Origin: Dugong dugon
Lineage: Eukaryota > Chordata > Mammalia > Sirenia > Dugongidae
DNA: 64,000 nucleotides
Reading direction: 5' to 3'
NCBI GenBank assembly: GCA_030035585.1
Contig: CM057482.1
Coordinates: forward strand, 41,087,501-41,151,500
Shown here: one piece after another, positions 1-11,920 of the stretch
Numbering within the stretch: the first letter of the stretch is position 1
How the letters are laid out: each line of letters opens with the position of its first letter
Program-made: the position numbers and the translations under genes
The notes under the pieces: model-generated
The model's input: only the letters and a program-made list of their open reading frames with translations
The model's database searches: none
Told to the model about the DNA's origin: nothing

Positions 1-1636
1 GCATACACCATCTCCTACCCCAGACCACACATTGGGAAATTCTGCAAATGACTTCAAAGTGTTTTCTTTGTTTTATGATAATTTTTGATAGGCTCATTTG
101 TTTCAAATTATAAATGTTACACATGCTTATTATAGGAAATGTAGAGAATACAAAGAAAAAAAGGAGGTCAGATGAAAAAGTCAAGTTAGCAGTAGTATTA
201 AAATATCTTTTAGGAATTTTTTTTTTTTCCTAATGTGTTTGGCTACATAGTTCTGATACAAAATTACAAGTGACCGTAATACAAGGGCTATATCTTCACA
301 TGCAAAACAAAGTTCAAATTTAGATAATTATTCAAAAATCTAGTCCCAGAACCCGCTTACCCAGACAATCCCTATAATTAAGGAAAGGTGTTTGGGATAA
401 TCGCCCTAATTTACCACTTCAGTTATTTAGGGGAATGAGGTACGGGAACTGGCTGGCATAAGAGTCCTTTCTGATTTTATAAAATGTTTAATCAGACTAT
501 TTTCCTCAAAGTATTTTTTGTTCAGTGAAAAATCTTTTTTCATTAAACATACTTTGACTCAATTGTCAGTAGAATCTTCCTAGAGCCGTTTTAAATGCCC
601 AAATTACCAATCAATTCTATCGATTTATTTAAAACAACGACGGCAACAACAACAAGAAAACCAAAAGGCAACAAAGCCAGCTGACCAATTCGAAACAGAT
701 TACTCAAGGTATAAAATGCTCCCTGGAATATTCCTGATTAAAATTAAATGTGCCTTTCACATTGTGCTGGTTTATGCCCAATCATATTTACAAGGACAAA
801 TGGAAGTAGGTCAGTCTTGGACACAGTCCCACTCCACCAGGTCCCTCGGTCCTTCACCGGTCTTCACAGCATATGCATGCTGTTGAGGCAGAGGCCAGGA
901 GGGGAGTGAAGAATTGGGTAGAGGGGCTAGAGGTCCAAAAATTTACACGAGATTGAAAACTGTTTTTTACCCCTGTCCCTCCCGCCCCCAAGACCTAACT
1001 CAGATCCATCCTTTCAAAGGATGTGTGCAAATTAAACATTTGGGGTGCTCCTAATTTTACCCTCTGTATCTTATGTTGAGTAAGAGATCAGCTAGAGCTC
1101 ATCATTAAGAATCACAAGGAAAATTGATACAATATGACATAATCGTAGGAATATATAATAGGTAAGCGAAAACTTTCTTTAGCCTCTGGTCTAATTCTGA
1201 AGGGGAATACGGACTAGACAAAGCAAAGCTGGATCCCAGAATAGCACGCCCATGCAGGCCATAGGACATGGGGCATGGAGGGAGCTGGAGACATGTGGAT
1301 GAGTCAGGAGATGGTGCAGATACGGAAACTGTACTCTTGTGAGGGAGGCAGAAAAAGCCTTGTGCCAGGAAAGCATGCACTGAGCTACTGAGGCATGCGG
1401 AGGCTTCTAGCATAGCTGCAAATGTACAGCACTTACTGCCTCCTACTGGTGCATAGTCCACATCCCTTAACCTACACTTCTATTGTCTGTTCAATCATTC
1501 TGTTTGTTTCTTACATTCAAGATAACCAGCTTTGAGAGTGGGCTGCCATCTCTATCAGTCATAATACACACAATGTAAGTACATACAAATCCAAGGAGCA
1601 TCTACTTTGAAAAATGAAAACTCTGGTTAATTATAA
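1..1636. other. Non-coding DNA, no gene seen
   Basis: AT-rich sequence without a recognisable exon or high-copy repeat. A short stretch near 110-175 loosely resembles old LINE 3' sequence, but I would not assign it. Open frames of 118 and 61 codons around 1105-1461 on the minus strand show no domain, signal peptide or exon structure, and I treat them as chance. Confidence 0.6.
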
Positions 1637-1859
1637 ACAAAAAACAAAACAAACAAAACAGTTGCCTTCAAGTCAATTCTGACTCATGGTGACCCCATGT
1701 GTCAGAGTATAACTGTGTTCCATAGAGTTTTCAACTGCAGCTTTTTCAGCAGTTAAATCACCAAGTCTTTCTTCCAAGGTGCCTCTGGGTGGACTCAAAC
1801 TTCCAACCTGTCCATCAGCAGCTGAGCATGTTAACCAACTGCACCACTTAGGGACTCCT
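1637..1859 (-). repeat. AfroSINE, long subfamily
   Basis: The reverse complement runs from a GGAGTCCCTAAGTGG head through the tRNA-like region to GGTCACCATGAGTC, then an A/C-rich tail (1637-1662 on the plus strand). The long subfamily is recognised by the middle block 'gaccccatgtg...caccaagtctttcttc'. Near-matching flanks TGGTTAATT (1624-1632) and TGGTTGATT (1860-1868) are a probable target-site duplication. Confidence 0.9.
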
Positions 1860-4800
1860 TGGTTGATTTAGAGTGGGTTAATTTCTCAGAGTTTCCATCC
1901 CCCAGTGTCAAGCCATTCTCTTTCTATCTGTCTTAATTCCAAATGAGCTTGTTTTTAAAATTTTGATTTGTTGATGAATACGTTGTTTGCCAAGATCTGT
2001 CTGAGGCTGTGTAAAGCACTAAAGCATACTGGGTGGGAAAATCCTCAAGTTTTGTTTCAAAGATATATGCTGCCTTGAAATACTGCCTTTCGTATTGGAC
2101 AAAAATGCAACAGTGCCTAATAATCCAGGCAAATGCTTTTTTTAAAACTTTGGGTCTTAGACTGAAGTTTCAAAAATGAATGCATCTGGTCTCATACATT
2201 GCTGGGGCAGCGACAGACGCATATGTTTGTTTCCACGGTGGGAAAGTGTCATGGTGAGGTGTGGTGCGTGAATCAATCGGTGTCCAAGTGGGATTCCTGC
2301 TCTCCTCAGATCATCTCTTTCTCATTTATGTTTCCTGTTACAGCACTAACCTGAGGTGATCACAAAACGGTAGGCTGTTTTTCTCCCAGTTTGAGCTGAC
2401 AAGTCAATCACTAGCATCGAAGAGATCCTTCTACTTCTACCACCTGTGTGCTTACTCAGGCTGTGCCATTTCTCTCTCCAGCTCGGGTAGTTCCTCTTCT
2501 TCTAAAATCAATCCAAACTCTTTTCCCAATGGGTCCCACACTTAAAAGAACACATAAATAAATAAAGCTACTCTAGACTCAATCAGTTAGGGTATATGAT
2601 AACTATCTCATTATTTAGCTTTAAGAAAAGTAGCAACAATTAAATGGTACAACGTTTTAAAGTAGCAAATATAAACTCTCTTCCAAATCCTGCCAAGATT
2701 AATGTTTCAACTAGAGTAGAATGGGAAGGGAGAGAAGGAAAAAAGTTACTAAAATAGGTATTCTCTATGAAAATCAGGAGATAAATACAATATCAGCTTG
2801 AGAGTAGAAGTAACAATAATAATAATAATAATGGCAAATCACAAACAGATAGTACTAAATTTCCCTCCCTTTTCTCCACCTTACAGGATATCCCGTCTAG
2901 CTGCAGAAACAAAGCATGGAAATGAATCAGTCGATAAAGGATTTTGTCCCATGTTGGTGATTTTGTCCCATGTTGGTGATTTTGTCCCATGAAGGGGAAG
3001 TTGAACATTAAGATGGATGTTCATAATCCGTAGAGACTGTGAGTCTCAATGCTGTGGGATGCAAATCTTTTTTTTTTTTTTTTTGCGTGTGATAAAGAAT
3101 GTCAAGCTAAAGGTATAAGCATTTCAGCTAAGTCTGATAAGAAATCACGCACAGACTGACCTCAGTATTTAATTTTTCCCAACGTTGAGAGGTGGTATCT
3201 TTTGATTGCTGCCACGCCTGATGACTTTTGTTTTTCTTAGTAAATCTCAGAAAATGGGCATCTCTAAAAGTCTCTAACTTTTCTTGGGGGTGGAAGGGTA
3301 GGGAATAAAGCGATAACTGTGAGAAGTACAGCCACAGGAGAGAACAAAAAGGCTGTTTTCTTCCGGACACATTGGGGGTCATTCAAAAACGAGGGTGATC
3401 TTTTCAATTTCAAAGACTTTTAAATGGCACTTCAGCAAACTATATTTTAAAAAACTTAAAACCCCAAATGAGTTAGAAGTGAAAAGTTCGTTCGATGACC
3501 AAGAAATGAACTTGTCCTAAGAATCAGATTTAAGACATTTACTCTGAAGTTTTAGAAGGACTTCAACTTTCAATGTTCTCAGAAAGTTAAACTTCATATC
3601 GCACATGTGATTATCATGTTGGGCTCAAAATGGAGGGCTCACTAGGATGAAATATTAAAAGAGACAGAAGGAGGTGAAGAAAGATTTATGTAATGTTCAT
3701 TTCGGGCCAGGTTCAAGGTTAATGCTTCTCCAAATATGCGTGGTCGACTCCTTCCACCCAAGGACCACACAGCCTCGTCACCAACATCAGCCACTTCTGT
3801 GACATGTTGGCTGCATTTCAACAGTGAAGCATGCATAATCTCTGCTGAGCTGTTGGGGAACCTGCAGGCAGTGAGGTATGATGTAATTGAAACACCGCAA
3901 CAACAACAAAGCATGACTATAAAACTCACCATCATAAGCTAGGTGTCCTGCTCAAGCTTCCAACGTGGGCACTCGGACAGGCCACCCAAACTGCTAACAC
4001 TCTTCGTTGACCCTTTCCAAGTAATTGTGAGGCTAATGGTTTTGTTTTCAGGTTTTGGAACTGAACTTTACAGGGATTGCTTCCAACCCTGGGTGGTGCT
4101 GAGAAAACTCAACCTCACCAGATTTTGGCGGAGACCACCAGACACGTTTCATGTGAGGGCCTCTTCCCATAATCTGACCAGCATGGTTTATGAATGTTCT
4201 AGGCAGCAGAAAGCAGGTCCCAAAGGCCGAGAAAGGGCCGTGCGCTGCTCAGCTAGGAGACCACACAACCATCCTCTTTCCCCTCTGAGTATTTACGGTT
4301 TGAACATCACACCACCCGTTTTGTTCGGAAGCTGAGGGTGAAAGCGGAAAAAGCCAGAAACAGAAATTGCATCCTACCGCTGAGAAAGCCTCGCTCTCCG
4401 CAAAGCTAGAAAATAAATAAATAAAAGGGAAAAATCCAAATGGGATCACTCTTCAAACACACAAATGATCGTATGTTAACAGTTGGGATTAAACAGCTGT
4501 CTCGTGGTTATGTGATCCTAACAGATGCTGTGGGCAGACGTTTCCTGCTAGCTTTGTTTTGCTTATTGCTGTTTGTGCAGTTCATTGGGCTGAATTCAAC
4601 TTAAGGGATACAGGTTTTTATGATCCTTCTGTGCTGCAGAGGCAGCTTCATCATCTCTCTAAGAGGAAAGTGGGCGTGTGTGAGGGAGAGATGGAGAGAA
4701 AACGGAGGGCAGGCTCTCCAGCGTCACATTGGGAGTGATGTCATATTGATGAAATTCCAACACACTGGTTTATGTCCACTTTTCAGATAAAGTAGTCCCC

Positions 4801-5344
4801 TGTTCTCTTCTGTTTTTTACTCTCGAAGGATTTCGTCAGTTCTAGTGCAGTTTATCCTGCTGGAATAGAATTTATCGAACATACAGCAAGGTTTTCTGAT
4901 GACTAACAGATCACAACACTGTAATAATCCCAATTTTCTCCCTTTTCTTCCCATGCCCGCCAAAGGTAAAATGTGCTGGCTGATTTAGTTTTTTCCTGGA
5001 CACTCCACTTCATCCTAGAAGTTGGGATCCCCATATCCATGCCAGCCAAGCGGAGGGATGAGCTATCACCATTTTTTTGTTGTTCAAACCTGAAAGCCAT
5101 TTTGGCCTGAATTAATTTTCCAAACAGAAATATCCATTTGGCTCAAATTCTTCAGAAAACTGCTACAATTCATAACATACTTTGCCTACCAACAGCTTAA
5201 ATTCCAATTACTTACAACCCAAACTTTTTGAAATATCATGTTAAAGGCAGAAATAATGTTTCTAGGCTTACACAACACCTTGATAACATTAAGAATCAGT
5301 AGACAGAATGAGGTGGACTATATTTAGCCAGTCTAGGAAAGACC
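1860..5344. other. 3.5 kb mostly unique non-coding DNA
   Basis: No SINE, LINE or LTR is recognised, which is unusual next to the repeat-dense neighbours. It contains a short (AAT)n run at 2814-2831, a 19-bp minisatellite at 2940-2991 and an 18-T run near 3068. The part at 4460-4700 is even in composition and repeat-free and could be a conserved non-coding element. Open frames of up to 130 codons (3943-4335) lack splice context or any recognisable domain. Confidence 0.55.
2940..2991. repeat. 19-bp minisatellite, about 2.7 copies
   Basis: The unit GATTTTGTCCCATGTTGGT occurs twice in full with no visible divergence, followed by a partial third copy (GATTTTGTCCCATG). The lack of divergence suggests a recent or still length-variable array. 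Confidence 0.9.
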
Positions 5345-5400
5345 AAAATGTCTCAGTTATGTTTCTCTAGAGAAAAAGTAAGATAAAATATATGTATTAA

Positions 5401-5565
5401 AATAAACAAACAAACCCATTGCCATCAAGTTGATTCTGACTCATAGAGACCCTATAGGACAGAGTAGAACTGCCCTGTAGGGTTTCCAAGGAGCATCTGG
5501 TGGATTCTGACTGCTGACTTCTTGGTTAGCAGCCAAGGTCTTAACCACTGAGTCACCAGGTCTCC
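5401..5565 (-). repeat. AfroSINE, short subfamily
   Basis: The minus-strand copy has an (AAAC)n-type tail at its left end, then 'ttgattctgactcatagag', 'ccctataggacagagtag' and 'ggtttccaaggagc'. It ends in the tRNA-like head with B-box-derived 'ggattctgactgctgac'. It sits inside an older repeat. Confidence 0.92.
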
Positions 5566-5582
5566 TTATACATATACATCTG

Positions 5583-6153
5583 TGTCATGGATTGAATTGT
5601 GTCCCCCAAACATATGTGTTAACTTGGTTAGGCCATGATTCTCAGTATTGTTGATTGTCCTCCATTTTGTGATTGATACAATTTTCCTATATGTTGTCAA
5701 TCCTAATCTCTGCTTGTGGTTAACAGGGCAAGATTCGATTATGTTGAAGAGGATTAGGGTGGGATGTAACACCGTTGCTCAGGTCACATCCCTGATCCAA
5801 TGTAAAGGGAGTTTCCTTGGGGTGTGGCCTGCACCACCTTTTTTCTTACAAGAGATGAAAGGAAAGGGAAGAGAGCAGAAGAGTTGGGGACCTCATACCA
5901 TCAAGAAAGCAGCACTGGGAGCAGAGCGTGTCCTTTGGACCCATGGTCCCAGTGCCTGAGAAGCTCCTCGACCAGGGGAGGATTGATGACAAGGACCTTG
6001 CTCCAGAGCTGACAGAGAGAGAAAGCCTTCTCCTGCAACTGATGCCCTGGATTTGGACTTGTAGCCTACTAGACTGTGAGAGAATAAATTTTTCTTTGTT
6101 AAAGCCATGCACTTGTGGTATTTCTGTTATAGCAGCACTAGGTGACTAAGACA
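5583..6153 (+). mobile_element. Solo LTR, MaLR-like, afrotherian form
   Basis: A 571-bp element starts TGTCATGGATTGAATTGTG and ends GGTGACTAAGACA. A polyadenylation signal AATAAA lies near the 3' end (about 6083). The last 80 bp (AATAAATTT, TTAAAGCCA, TTATAGCAGCAC) align by eye with the ends of the two MLT1-like LTRs in this window. The flanks ATCTG (5578-5582) and ATGTG (6154-6158) fit a 5-bp target-site duplication with one mismatch. No internal retroviral region is attached, so it is a solo LTR. Confidence 0.75.
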
Positions 6154-6275
6154 ATGTGTGTGTGTATGTGTGAGTGTATATATACAATATATACCCATAC
6201 ATATATATACTGATATGTATATATATACATACATACGTACGTGTGTATATATAGACGTGTGTGTATAGAGACAGA
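6154..6275. repeat. TG/TA simple repeat
   Basis: An imperfect (TG)n and (TATATA/CATA)n tract. The minus-strand 101-codon frame here translates it into Tyr/Ile/Thr repeats and is not a gene. Confidence 0.9.
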
Positions 6276-6480
6276 GAAAGACTGAATTTGAGGAATTGTC
6301 TCACACAATAGTGGGTGCTAACAAGTCCAAAAAGTGACAAGCTGGAGATTCCATAAGTCTTGTGTCCCAAAATTCGTAGGTCAGGCAACTTGCCACCCAC
6401 ACCCTCACAGGACCTCACCTCTGACAAGCTAATCTTCACGCATTTAGGCATGCATTTACTGGCCAGCAGCTCATCGGCAC

Positions 6481-7744
6481 TTTCTGAAATTTTGCAGTAA
6501 AAGGAGGGAGCAGCTTCCTGTGCTAAGCCTCTCTTACTGAATCACACCTTCTGTGGAGGGCATCCTACCATGGTTAAGTCTCTCCCCTATGACATCTTTA
6601 CATAATATATAAGAACACTTAAGGAATTGGACTTAAATCATCATTGTATTCTCACTCAAATAAATAAATAAATGAAGAGTGGGAGGTAATAGTTACTTTG
6701 CTATGCTCACCGGCTCACAGAAATAAAATTACGTCTTCTCTGATAAATTGCTAAACAGTAACTTTAGTATAATGCTTTAACTACATTTCAAAGCAACTTC
6801 ATATACATTCAACCCTTGATTCTACTAACACCTCCTGGAGCTACTTTCCTAATCTGGAAAAGCAAATCTAGTTCCAGCCTATAGGGTGAGATCATATCTG
6901 ATTTGCCCAAGTTCATAGTGGTGGAGCCCACACTTGAAGCCACGCCGGACATCAAGGCCTATGTGGTAATCAGAGTTTGAGGACAGTATCTGCCCACAGA
7001 CCTTTGTTGTTTTCTTTTTCTTTGGGTGGTTGTGGGGTAGAGTGGGTAGGTGCACTGTATCAGGCTGCCTCTAGTGCCTGTAAATTGTGCAGGCAAATGT
7101 CAGCCCTCTTCTCGCAGCCAGTCTGGAATGCTCTGGGAATACTGGAGAATATGTTTTCTATGAGTCTCATATGGCTGAATATCAGCCCCTTTTGTGGGCA
7201 CAAGCCCAAGGCAACCCCAAAACAAAAGGTCCACTATAGTCACCTAAGACCTGGATGTTTCGGCCTCCACAAACGGCTTCCCTTAGCATCTTGCCGTTGC
7301 TCATTCTCACTGCCAGCTTGAGCATGACCCATGCTCAGCTTTTCAGTATTATCATGTATACAGATACTATAGTGTGCGCAGATTAAATACCTGTAGGGGA
7401 GGTGCAAATCAGGCTGATGGAGTGCTGTGATTTATATCCTTTCCTTGTTGATTAGAAGTATCTCCAGAAGCTTCATTCTTTCCTTTTCAGGCTTGATACC
7501 AATTAAAATGCAAATCTTCTGAGAGTGGATGTTTTAAGCATTTTCATCTTTGAATTAATTTCAGATCCTTTTATCTTCTTCTTCTATTTCTAAAACAAAG
7601 CTTCTCTCTTACTATAAAAGGCAGAGAGGGAAAAAAGGGGTTAATAGGTAATGTATACCCAGATGGAGACAAACAGCCCAACAGAAAAATAAGCCTCTGA
7701 TGCAACGGGACAGTGAACAGAAGAGCCATCCTAGATGGCCCATG
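6481..7744. other. Non-coding DNA with one MIR-like fragment
   Basis: No exon recognised. A (AAAT)n patch lies at about 6657-6674. The 114-codon plus-strand frame at 6977-7321 has no domain, starts in no visible exon context and is most likely chance. Confidence 0.5.
6770..6970 (-). repeat. MIR fragment (weak)
   Basis: It shows the reverse-strand MIR order: a diverged 'cctcctggagctactttcctaatctgg', then 'gatttgcccaagttcatagtgg' and 'ggagcccacacttgaagcc'. It is strongly diverged, so the limits are approximate. Confidence 0.5.
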
Positions 7745-8750
7745 AACAATGGGAAAGATGGTCAAATTCACTCGGAGTCAGGAAAATGATAATAACGTAA
7801 CAGCGATCTATCACTTTACATCCATCAGAGTGGCAAAATTAAAAAAAAAAAAAAAAAAAACTCTATCATCGATTGCTGGCAGGAATGTGTGGAAAAGGGT
7901 ACATTCATACACAGCTTTTAAAAAAGTGAAGAGTTTTTGCATTTTGGAAAAGCAATCTGATAGCATATTTTACATTAAAATTAAAAAAATATATATCTTT
8001 CCACTTAGCAGTCCCGCTCCTAGGAAATCTACCCCAAGAAACAAAAAAACAAATAAAAACTCCGATGCCACTGGAGCAAAGAAGAACTTCTCCATAGGGT
8101 TTCCAAGGAGTGGCTGGTGGATATGAACTGCCGACCTTTTGGTTAGCAGCTGATAGATCTCTTAATCACTGTGCAGGTAGTACCTATGACATATGTAGAA
8201 GGATGTCTGTTATAACACTCTTCATAGTGGCAAAAAACAAAGAAACAAAAAGTAAATTGAGCATAGAACATCCACACCATGGAATATTATGCAACCATTA
8301 AAAAAATACATTGGAGCCATATCAGTTGACTCAATATTCCGTGCAAAACTCAAGTAGGAAAATCCTTATGCAGGAAGTGTAGTCCATTTTAGAAAAAAAG
8401 AAGAAAAAAGCAAGTAATGATGCACGCACACGCACACACACACACAAATACCCATGGACTGTATCCATCCACAGAGGATTGTAGGATTACATTTGTATAG
8501 GAATGTACGTGCTTGCAGACATATGGAAGGATTATAGCTAGGCAATTCACGTTATTTCCTTATGGAGAACTGGGCTGTGAGTAGACAGGCAGAGCAGGAA
8601 GCAAGTTTGCAAGCCGAAGCAAAAAAAGAAAACCAAAAATTGCCACATCATTTTTGCATTGCTTTATTTCTATATGTGGGTACAGTAATAAAGAAATTAC
8701 ATAAAAAAATGAAGTCAAAAAGCAGTAATTTTTATAACGTACTGCCTGGA
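7745..8750 (+). mobile_element. Old LINE-1 3' part (ORF2 end and 3' UTR), interrupted
   Basis: The order 'atccatcagagtggcaaaatt', 'gctggcaggaatgtgtgg', 'gcagtcccgctcctagg', 'atccacaccatggaatatta' and 'gcaaccatt' is the typical ancient L1 ORF2 C-terminal coding order. A degenerate 3' UTR with a CA run at about 8423-8445 follows. An A-run at 7840-7860 and a SINE at 8066-8177 break it. It is heavily diverged and has no usable frame. Confidence 0.8.
8066..8177 (-). repeat. AfroSINE fragment inside L1
   Basis: It contains 'gaacttctccatagggtttc', 'aaggagtggctggtgg' and 'ttttggttagcagctg', the short-subfamily body and head in reverse orientation. The 3' tail part is missing. L1 sequence resumes on both sides. 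Confidence 0.85.
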
Positions 8751-10208
8751 AAAAATGAGGTGTCATGAGAGGTATTATCTCTCAGTTACAAACAAAAATC
8801 AAAACTATTGACCCAGGTCATTCAACATGAGTTTCAATGATGCAAAAAATTCATTTGGCACGTTCCTGGGGAACGAAATGGTTATCATTTGGCTGTTCTG
8901 TTTATCTTTGGCTCGAGGCGGCAGGGGTAGTAAGGAGAGGATAGTTCATAATTAGCTCAGCATCCTGATCTAAATGTGTAAACAGTGACGTCGTCTGTAG
9001 TAAGAGCTGTATCAGAACAGCATCAGTTAATGTGTTAGTAGCAATCAGGCATCAAAGGCTTATACCACACGCAGCTCATTTTCTGGTTCTAGGTAAGAAG
9101 AGTTGGAAGCAACTATGGGCACCAGTGCAGAAGCATCGACACATAAGAATTCCGTGAATTGGATTCCTAATTTGTATTTTTAAAGTTGGAATCCAATTTG
9201 CGAAAGTGAAGAGGGGGCCATTTGATGCCATGGCGTTCCCATTCCTGAGTTCTTAATTTTGATTCATCTGTCAGTTGGCTAGTACCTAAGTGTGAATTTC
9301 TTTTACAAAATCATGATACATGGATGATCAATTTTCACATTCTCTGAAGTGTATTTATGAAGCCTTTTTATTCTGGAGGAAACTTGATCTGTGACAATAG
9401 AGATGAATCACATTCTATTTCCCACAGAACTAGGTAGGTGCTTCTCCATTACCTTTAGCATTTTCAGTGAAAAGTCTTGGATCAGGTCATTTTGTGTTAT
9501 TTTATAGTATTTAATACAGTATTTAATGCCACTTTCTCTGCTAGACAACAATTGGATCTTATCCTAATGGTACTGCCTGGCATGTGATATATCAAATATA
9601 CAAAAGCTACAACCCACAGAATTCACCACTCCTGGAAAAGATTGTTTATTTTGTAGGCACCACAACAACCACGATGCAATTGTCTATGTACATTTCCACC
9701 TAAAGCCACAACACACCCACACACACAACACTTGCTCCTCTTTATCCTTTTCTGGGAGATAAAGAATTTCTATCAATGCTAAAATGTGAAGTATTAATTG
9801 GGAAGGAATAAAAAGGAGAAACTGAATTCTAAGAGTCTCAAAAAATCTGTAGCAACCTGTCAAAGACATTGCTAAAGGGCCTGAGTAGTGATTCTCATGG
9901 CATCAGTGGGGATGGAGAGTTGGAAAGGGGATTGAGAAGTGCAAAGAAAGGGTCTTTCAACTTACCTTCTGATGCCATAGCATGGGTGAGGGATGGTTTT
10001 CTGTTCTCTGGCCAATTTCATCAACCGTGTAGTTAGTGAACGTTGTTCCCAATTCCGCTAAATGGTGTCCATCAATGGTAGTGTTAGTTTGTGTCTTTCT
10101 GCATGACTTTATAAGGATGAAGGTTACTATTCAGATGCCATTTTAAACCAGGTCTTATACTTCCTTTGAGAAAAGACTGGCAAGGACAGGGGAGGAAGGG
10201 GAGATTTA
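8751..10208. other. Unique non-coding DNA
   Basis: No exon or recognised repeat. Open frames are below 70 codons and unremarkable. Composition is even, without low-complexity runs. Confidence 0.5.
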
Positions 10209-10259
10209 TGGGGTCACCATGAGTTGGGGGCTGACTAGATGACAGTTAACAGTGACAAC
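10209..10259 (+). repeat. RTE/SINE 3' tail remnant
   Basis: 'ggggtcaccatgagttgggg' followed by a diverged 'ctgactagatgacagttaac' and a CAACA-type end match the shared 3' end of RTE and the tRNA-Gly-headed SINE. Only about 50 bp survive. Confidence 0.7.
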
Positions 10260-11317
10260 ATATTGTACATATAGGCTTCTTCAGATTCTTCAGACTTCCA
10301 ATTTGTATGCTTAAAGCCTGGTAACATGATCATTTTTGTGACAGTCTTTGGGTTTCCTTAGCCCTTTCTGGTCATTTGCCCAACTTCATTTCCAAGTCAG
10401 AATCCTTCTCTCTACAACCAAACTAATCTATCACCAAGAATTCTATCCTTTCCTTCCTCTGGATTCTTCCTTGGACCTCTTTATCAGACCCTTCTTTTTC
10501 TTTGTGCAGTGGTAACTCCTAAGTGGCTACTTCCTATTTTCAGCCTATGCCAGCTGGCTTGCTGCTGGATGCTTCCTGTTCTGTTAGTTGCCCCCAAAGC
10601 CTTGCAGCCAATAGAAAATCATCTTGCTGTCACCTTCACTTCTATTAAAAGCTTCTTTTTTGTTCTTCATTCATGCTCCCAGTTTAGAAAGGCAAGTACC
10701 AGCCAACTCCTTGTTATAGGGCTCACATGCCAATCAGTTATTCCAATGACCCTTTCGAAAACCATTTCAATTACATGTTTGGGATTGCTCTGTTTGGTTT
10801 CATTCCTAGAAAACTGGAATGTTTGGGAGAGGGTCATTTATTTATTTGCCACTTTCCTTTTAGAGTTTTGCTTAATTTATTGAGTAAAAACCAAGTCAGT
10901 TCTGTCTACATGAGAAGAAGATTACCCAACAGTCCCTCTCTGGGCCTGGTGCTCTTGAGGCCCGGGCCCCTTCACAGTCCCCTGACAGAATGTCCTCATG
11001 CACCCAATTTCAGCTTCTCACAGGCCCCAGGTATTCAGCCTGCTTTCCTCAGCATCTCCATTTCTTAAACTTCTTCTTTCCAAGGAGCAGAATACAGCTC
11101 TCAACAGACTTCTAGCTTCCAATAATAAGTTCACAGATTCTCTCATTGTACTTAAATGGTTTTGTCAAGAGGCAATGAAGATAACAGTTCTTTGTAAATG
11201 TTGACACTCAAGATATGTGTAAAGCATCCCCATTTCAATTAAACAGATAAATAGCATCTTCATCACAGCTATCACGAGTTTTCTTCTCCTTCTTAGGTGG
11301 TAATCAGTCACTGAAAA
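10260..11317. other. Pyrimidine-rich non-coding DNA, possibly old LINE-2-like
   Basis: CT-rich stretches such as 'ctttcctctggattcttcc' and 'ggctcacatgccaatcag' vaguely resemble old LINE-2-type sequence, but I cannot confirm a match. The frames at 10509-10883 and 10727-11068 overlap in different phases, have no domain and are likely spurious. Confidence 0.35.
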
Positions 11318-11391
11318 CGCTGTGAGTGGTCTGAGCCCACTGTGCATGGGGTTACCATGAGCTGACTCAATGGTAGCTAACAACAACAACG
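11318..11391 (+). repeat. RTE/SINE 3' tail remnant
   Basis: 'cactgtgcatggggttacc', 'atgagctgactcaatgg' and 'agctaacaacaacaac' form the conserved RTE-type 3' terminus. The 5' part is lost or unrecognisable. The 270 bp that follow, to 11662, show nothing I can name. Confidence 0.8.
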
Positions 11392-11662
11392 TTCTGCTCA
11401 CATGACACTCTAAGTCTCAGTTTCTGGATATCAAGTCTCCTTAGTTCTGGCCTGAGGAATGAAACTTGCCTAAATTTTCATGCTGGATACTGCATTAAGC
11501 CACTTGGATAAAAGCCTAAGGCACGATCCTAGGTCTGGCAAGATTCACAATCACATCCAGAAACTGCTTTCCAATTTCCCATCCAGGGGTAGGTTCTCAG
11601 ATCATGTCCTGTGATTTCACTGTATGGAAGGCACTTCCCATTAGCTTTCAAAGATTCTCCCT

Positions 11663-11920
11663 GAACATGTTATCAGGAGCCTTGGACATGTTATCAGGAG
11701 GGATCAGTCCCTGGAGAAGGACAACATGCTTGGTAAAGTAGAGGGTCAGCAAAAAACAGGAAGACCCTCAACGAGATGGATTGACACAGTGACTTCAACA
11801 ACGGGCTCAAGCATAACAACAATCATGAGAACGGCGCAGGACAGGGCAGGATTTCGTTCTGTTGTACAGAGGGTCGCTGTGACTCGGAACCGACTCAATG
11901 GCAACTAACAACAACAACAA
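11663..11920 (+). mobile_element. RTE (BovB-like) LINE, 3' end only
   Basis: It contains 'ggacatgttatcaggaggg', 'tccctggagaaggacaac', 'cgggctcaagcataacaac' and 'gggtcgctgtgactcgg', and ends GGCAACTAACAACAACAACAA. The same order occurs in the RTE copies at 26391-27359 and 53101-53621. It is 5' truncated and joins an AfroSINE head directly. ACATGTTATCAGGAG is duplicated at 11665-11679 and 11686-11700 at the truncation point. Confidence 0.9.

Larger units (their letters stand above)
5345..6480 (+). repeat. Old interspersed repeat split by a SINE and an LTR
   Basis: The left part contains TTTCTCTAGAGAAAAAG (about 5360). The right part, after a TG/TA run, continues 'tgaggaattgtctcacac' (6288 on) with 'gctaacaagtcc'. 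This order (ctctagagaaac, TA-rich run, ggaattggctcac, ggcaagtcc) is a common dispersed mammalian repeat whose name I am not sure of. It is interrupted by an AfroSINE (5401-5565) and an LTR (5583-6153). Confidence 0.5.

Noticed and set aside
2940..2991. CRISPR-like repeats
   Set aside because: The units are directly adjacent without spacers, there are fewer than three, and the genome is mammalian.
3943..4335. 130-codon plus-strand frame
   Set aside because: It begins at a non-ATG codon, has no domain or splice-site framing, and an overlapping minus-strand frame exists. Compatible with chance.
5648..6149. Several 60-100-codon frames at this site, with echoes at 36795-37010, 38878-39096 and 26162-26371
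   Set aside because: The similar peptides at four places come from copies of the same LTR, not from a gene family.
6146..6451. 101-codon Tyr/Ile-rich frame on the minus strand
   Set aside because: It is the translation of a TG/TA microsatellite and old repeat. The same applies to the frames at 16252-16544 and 46804-47162.
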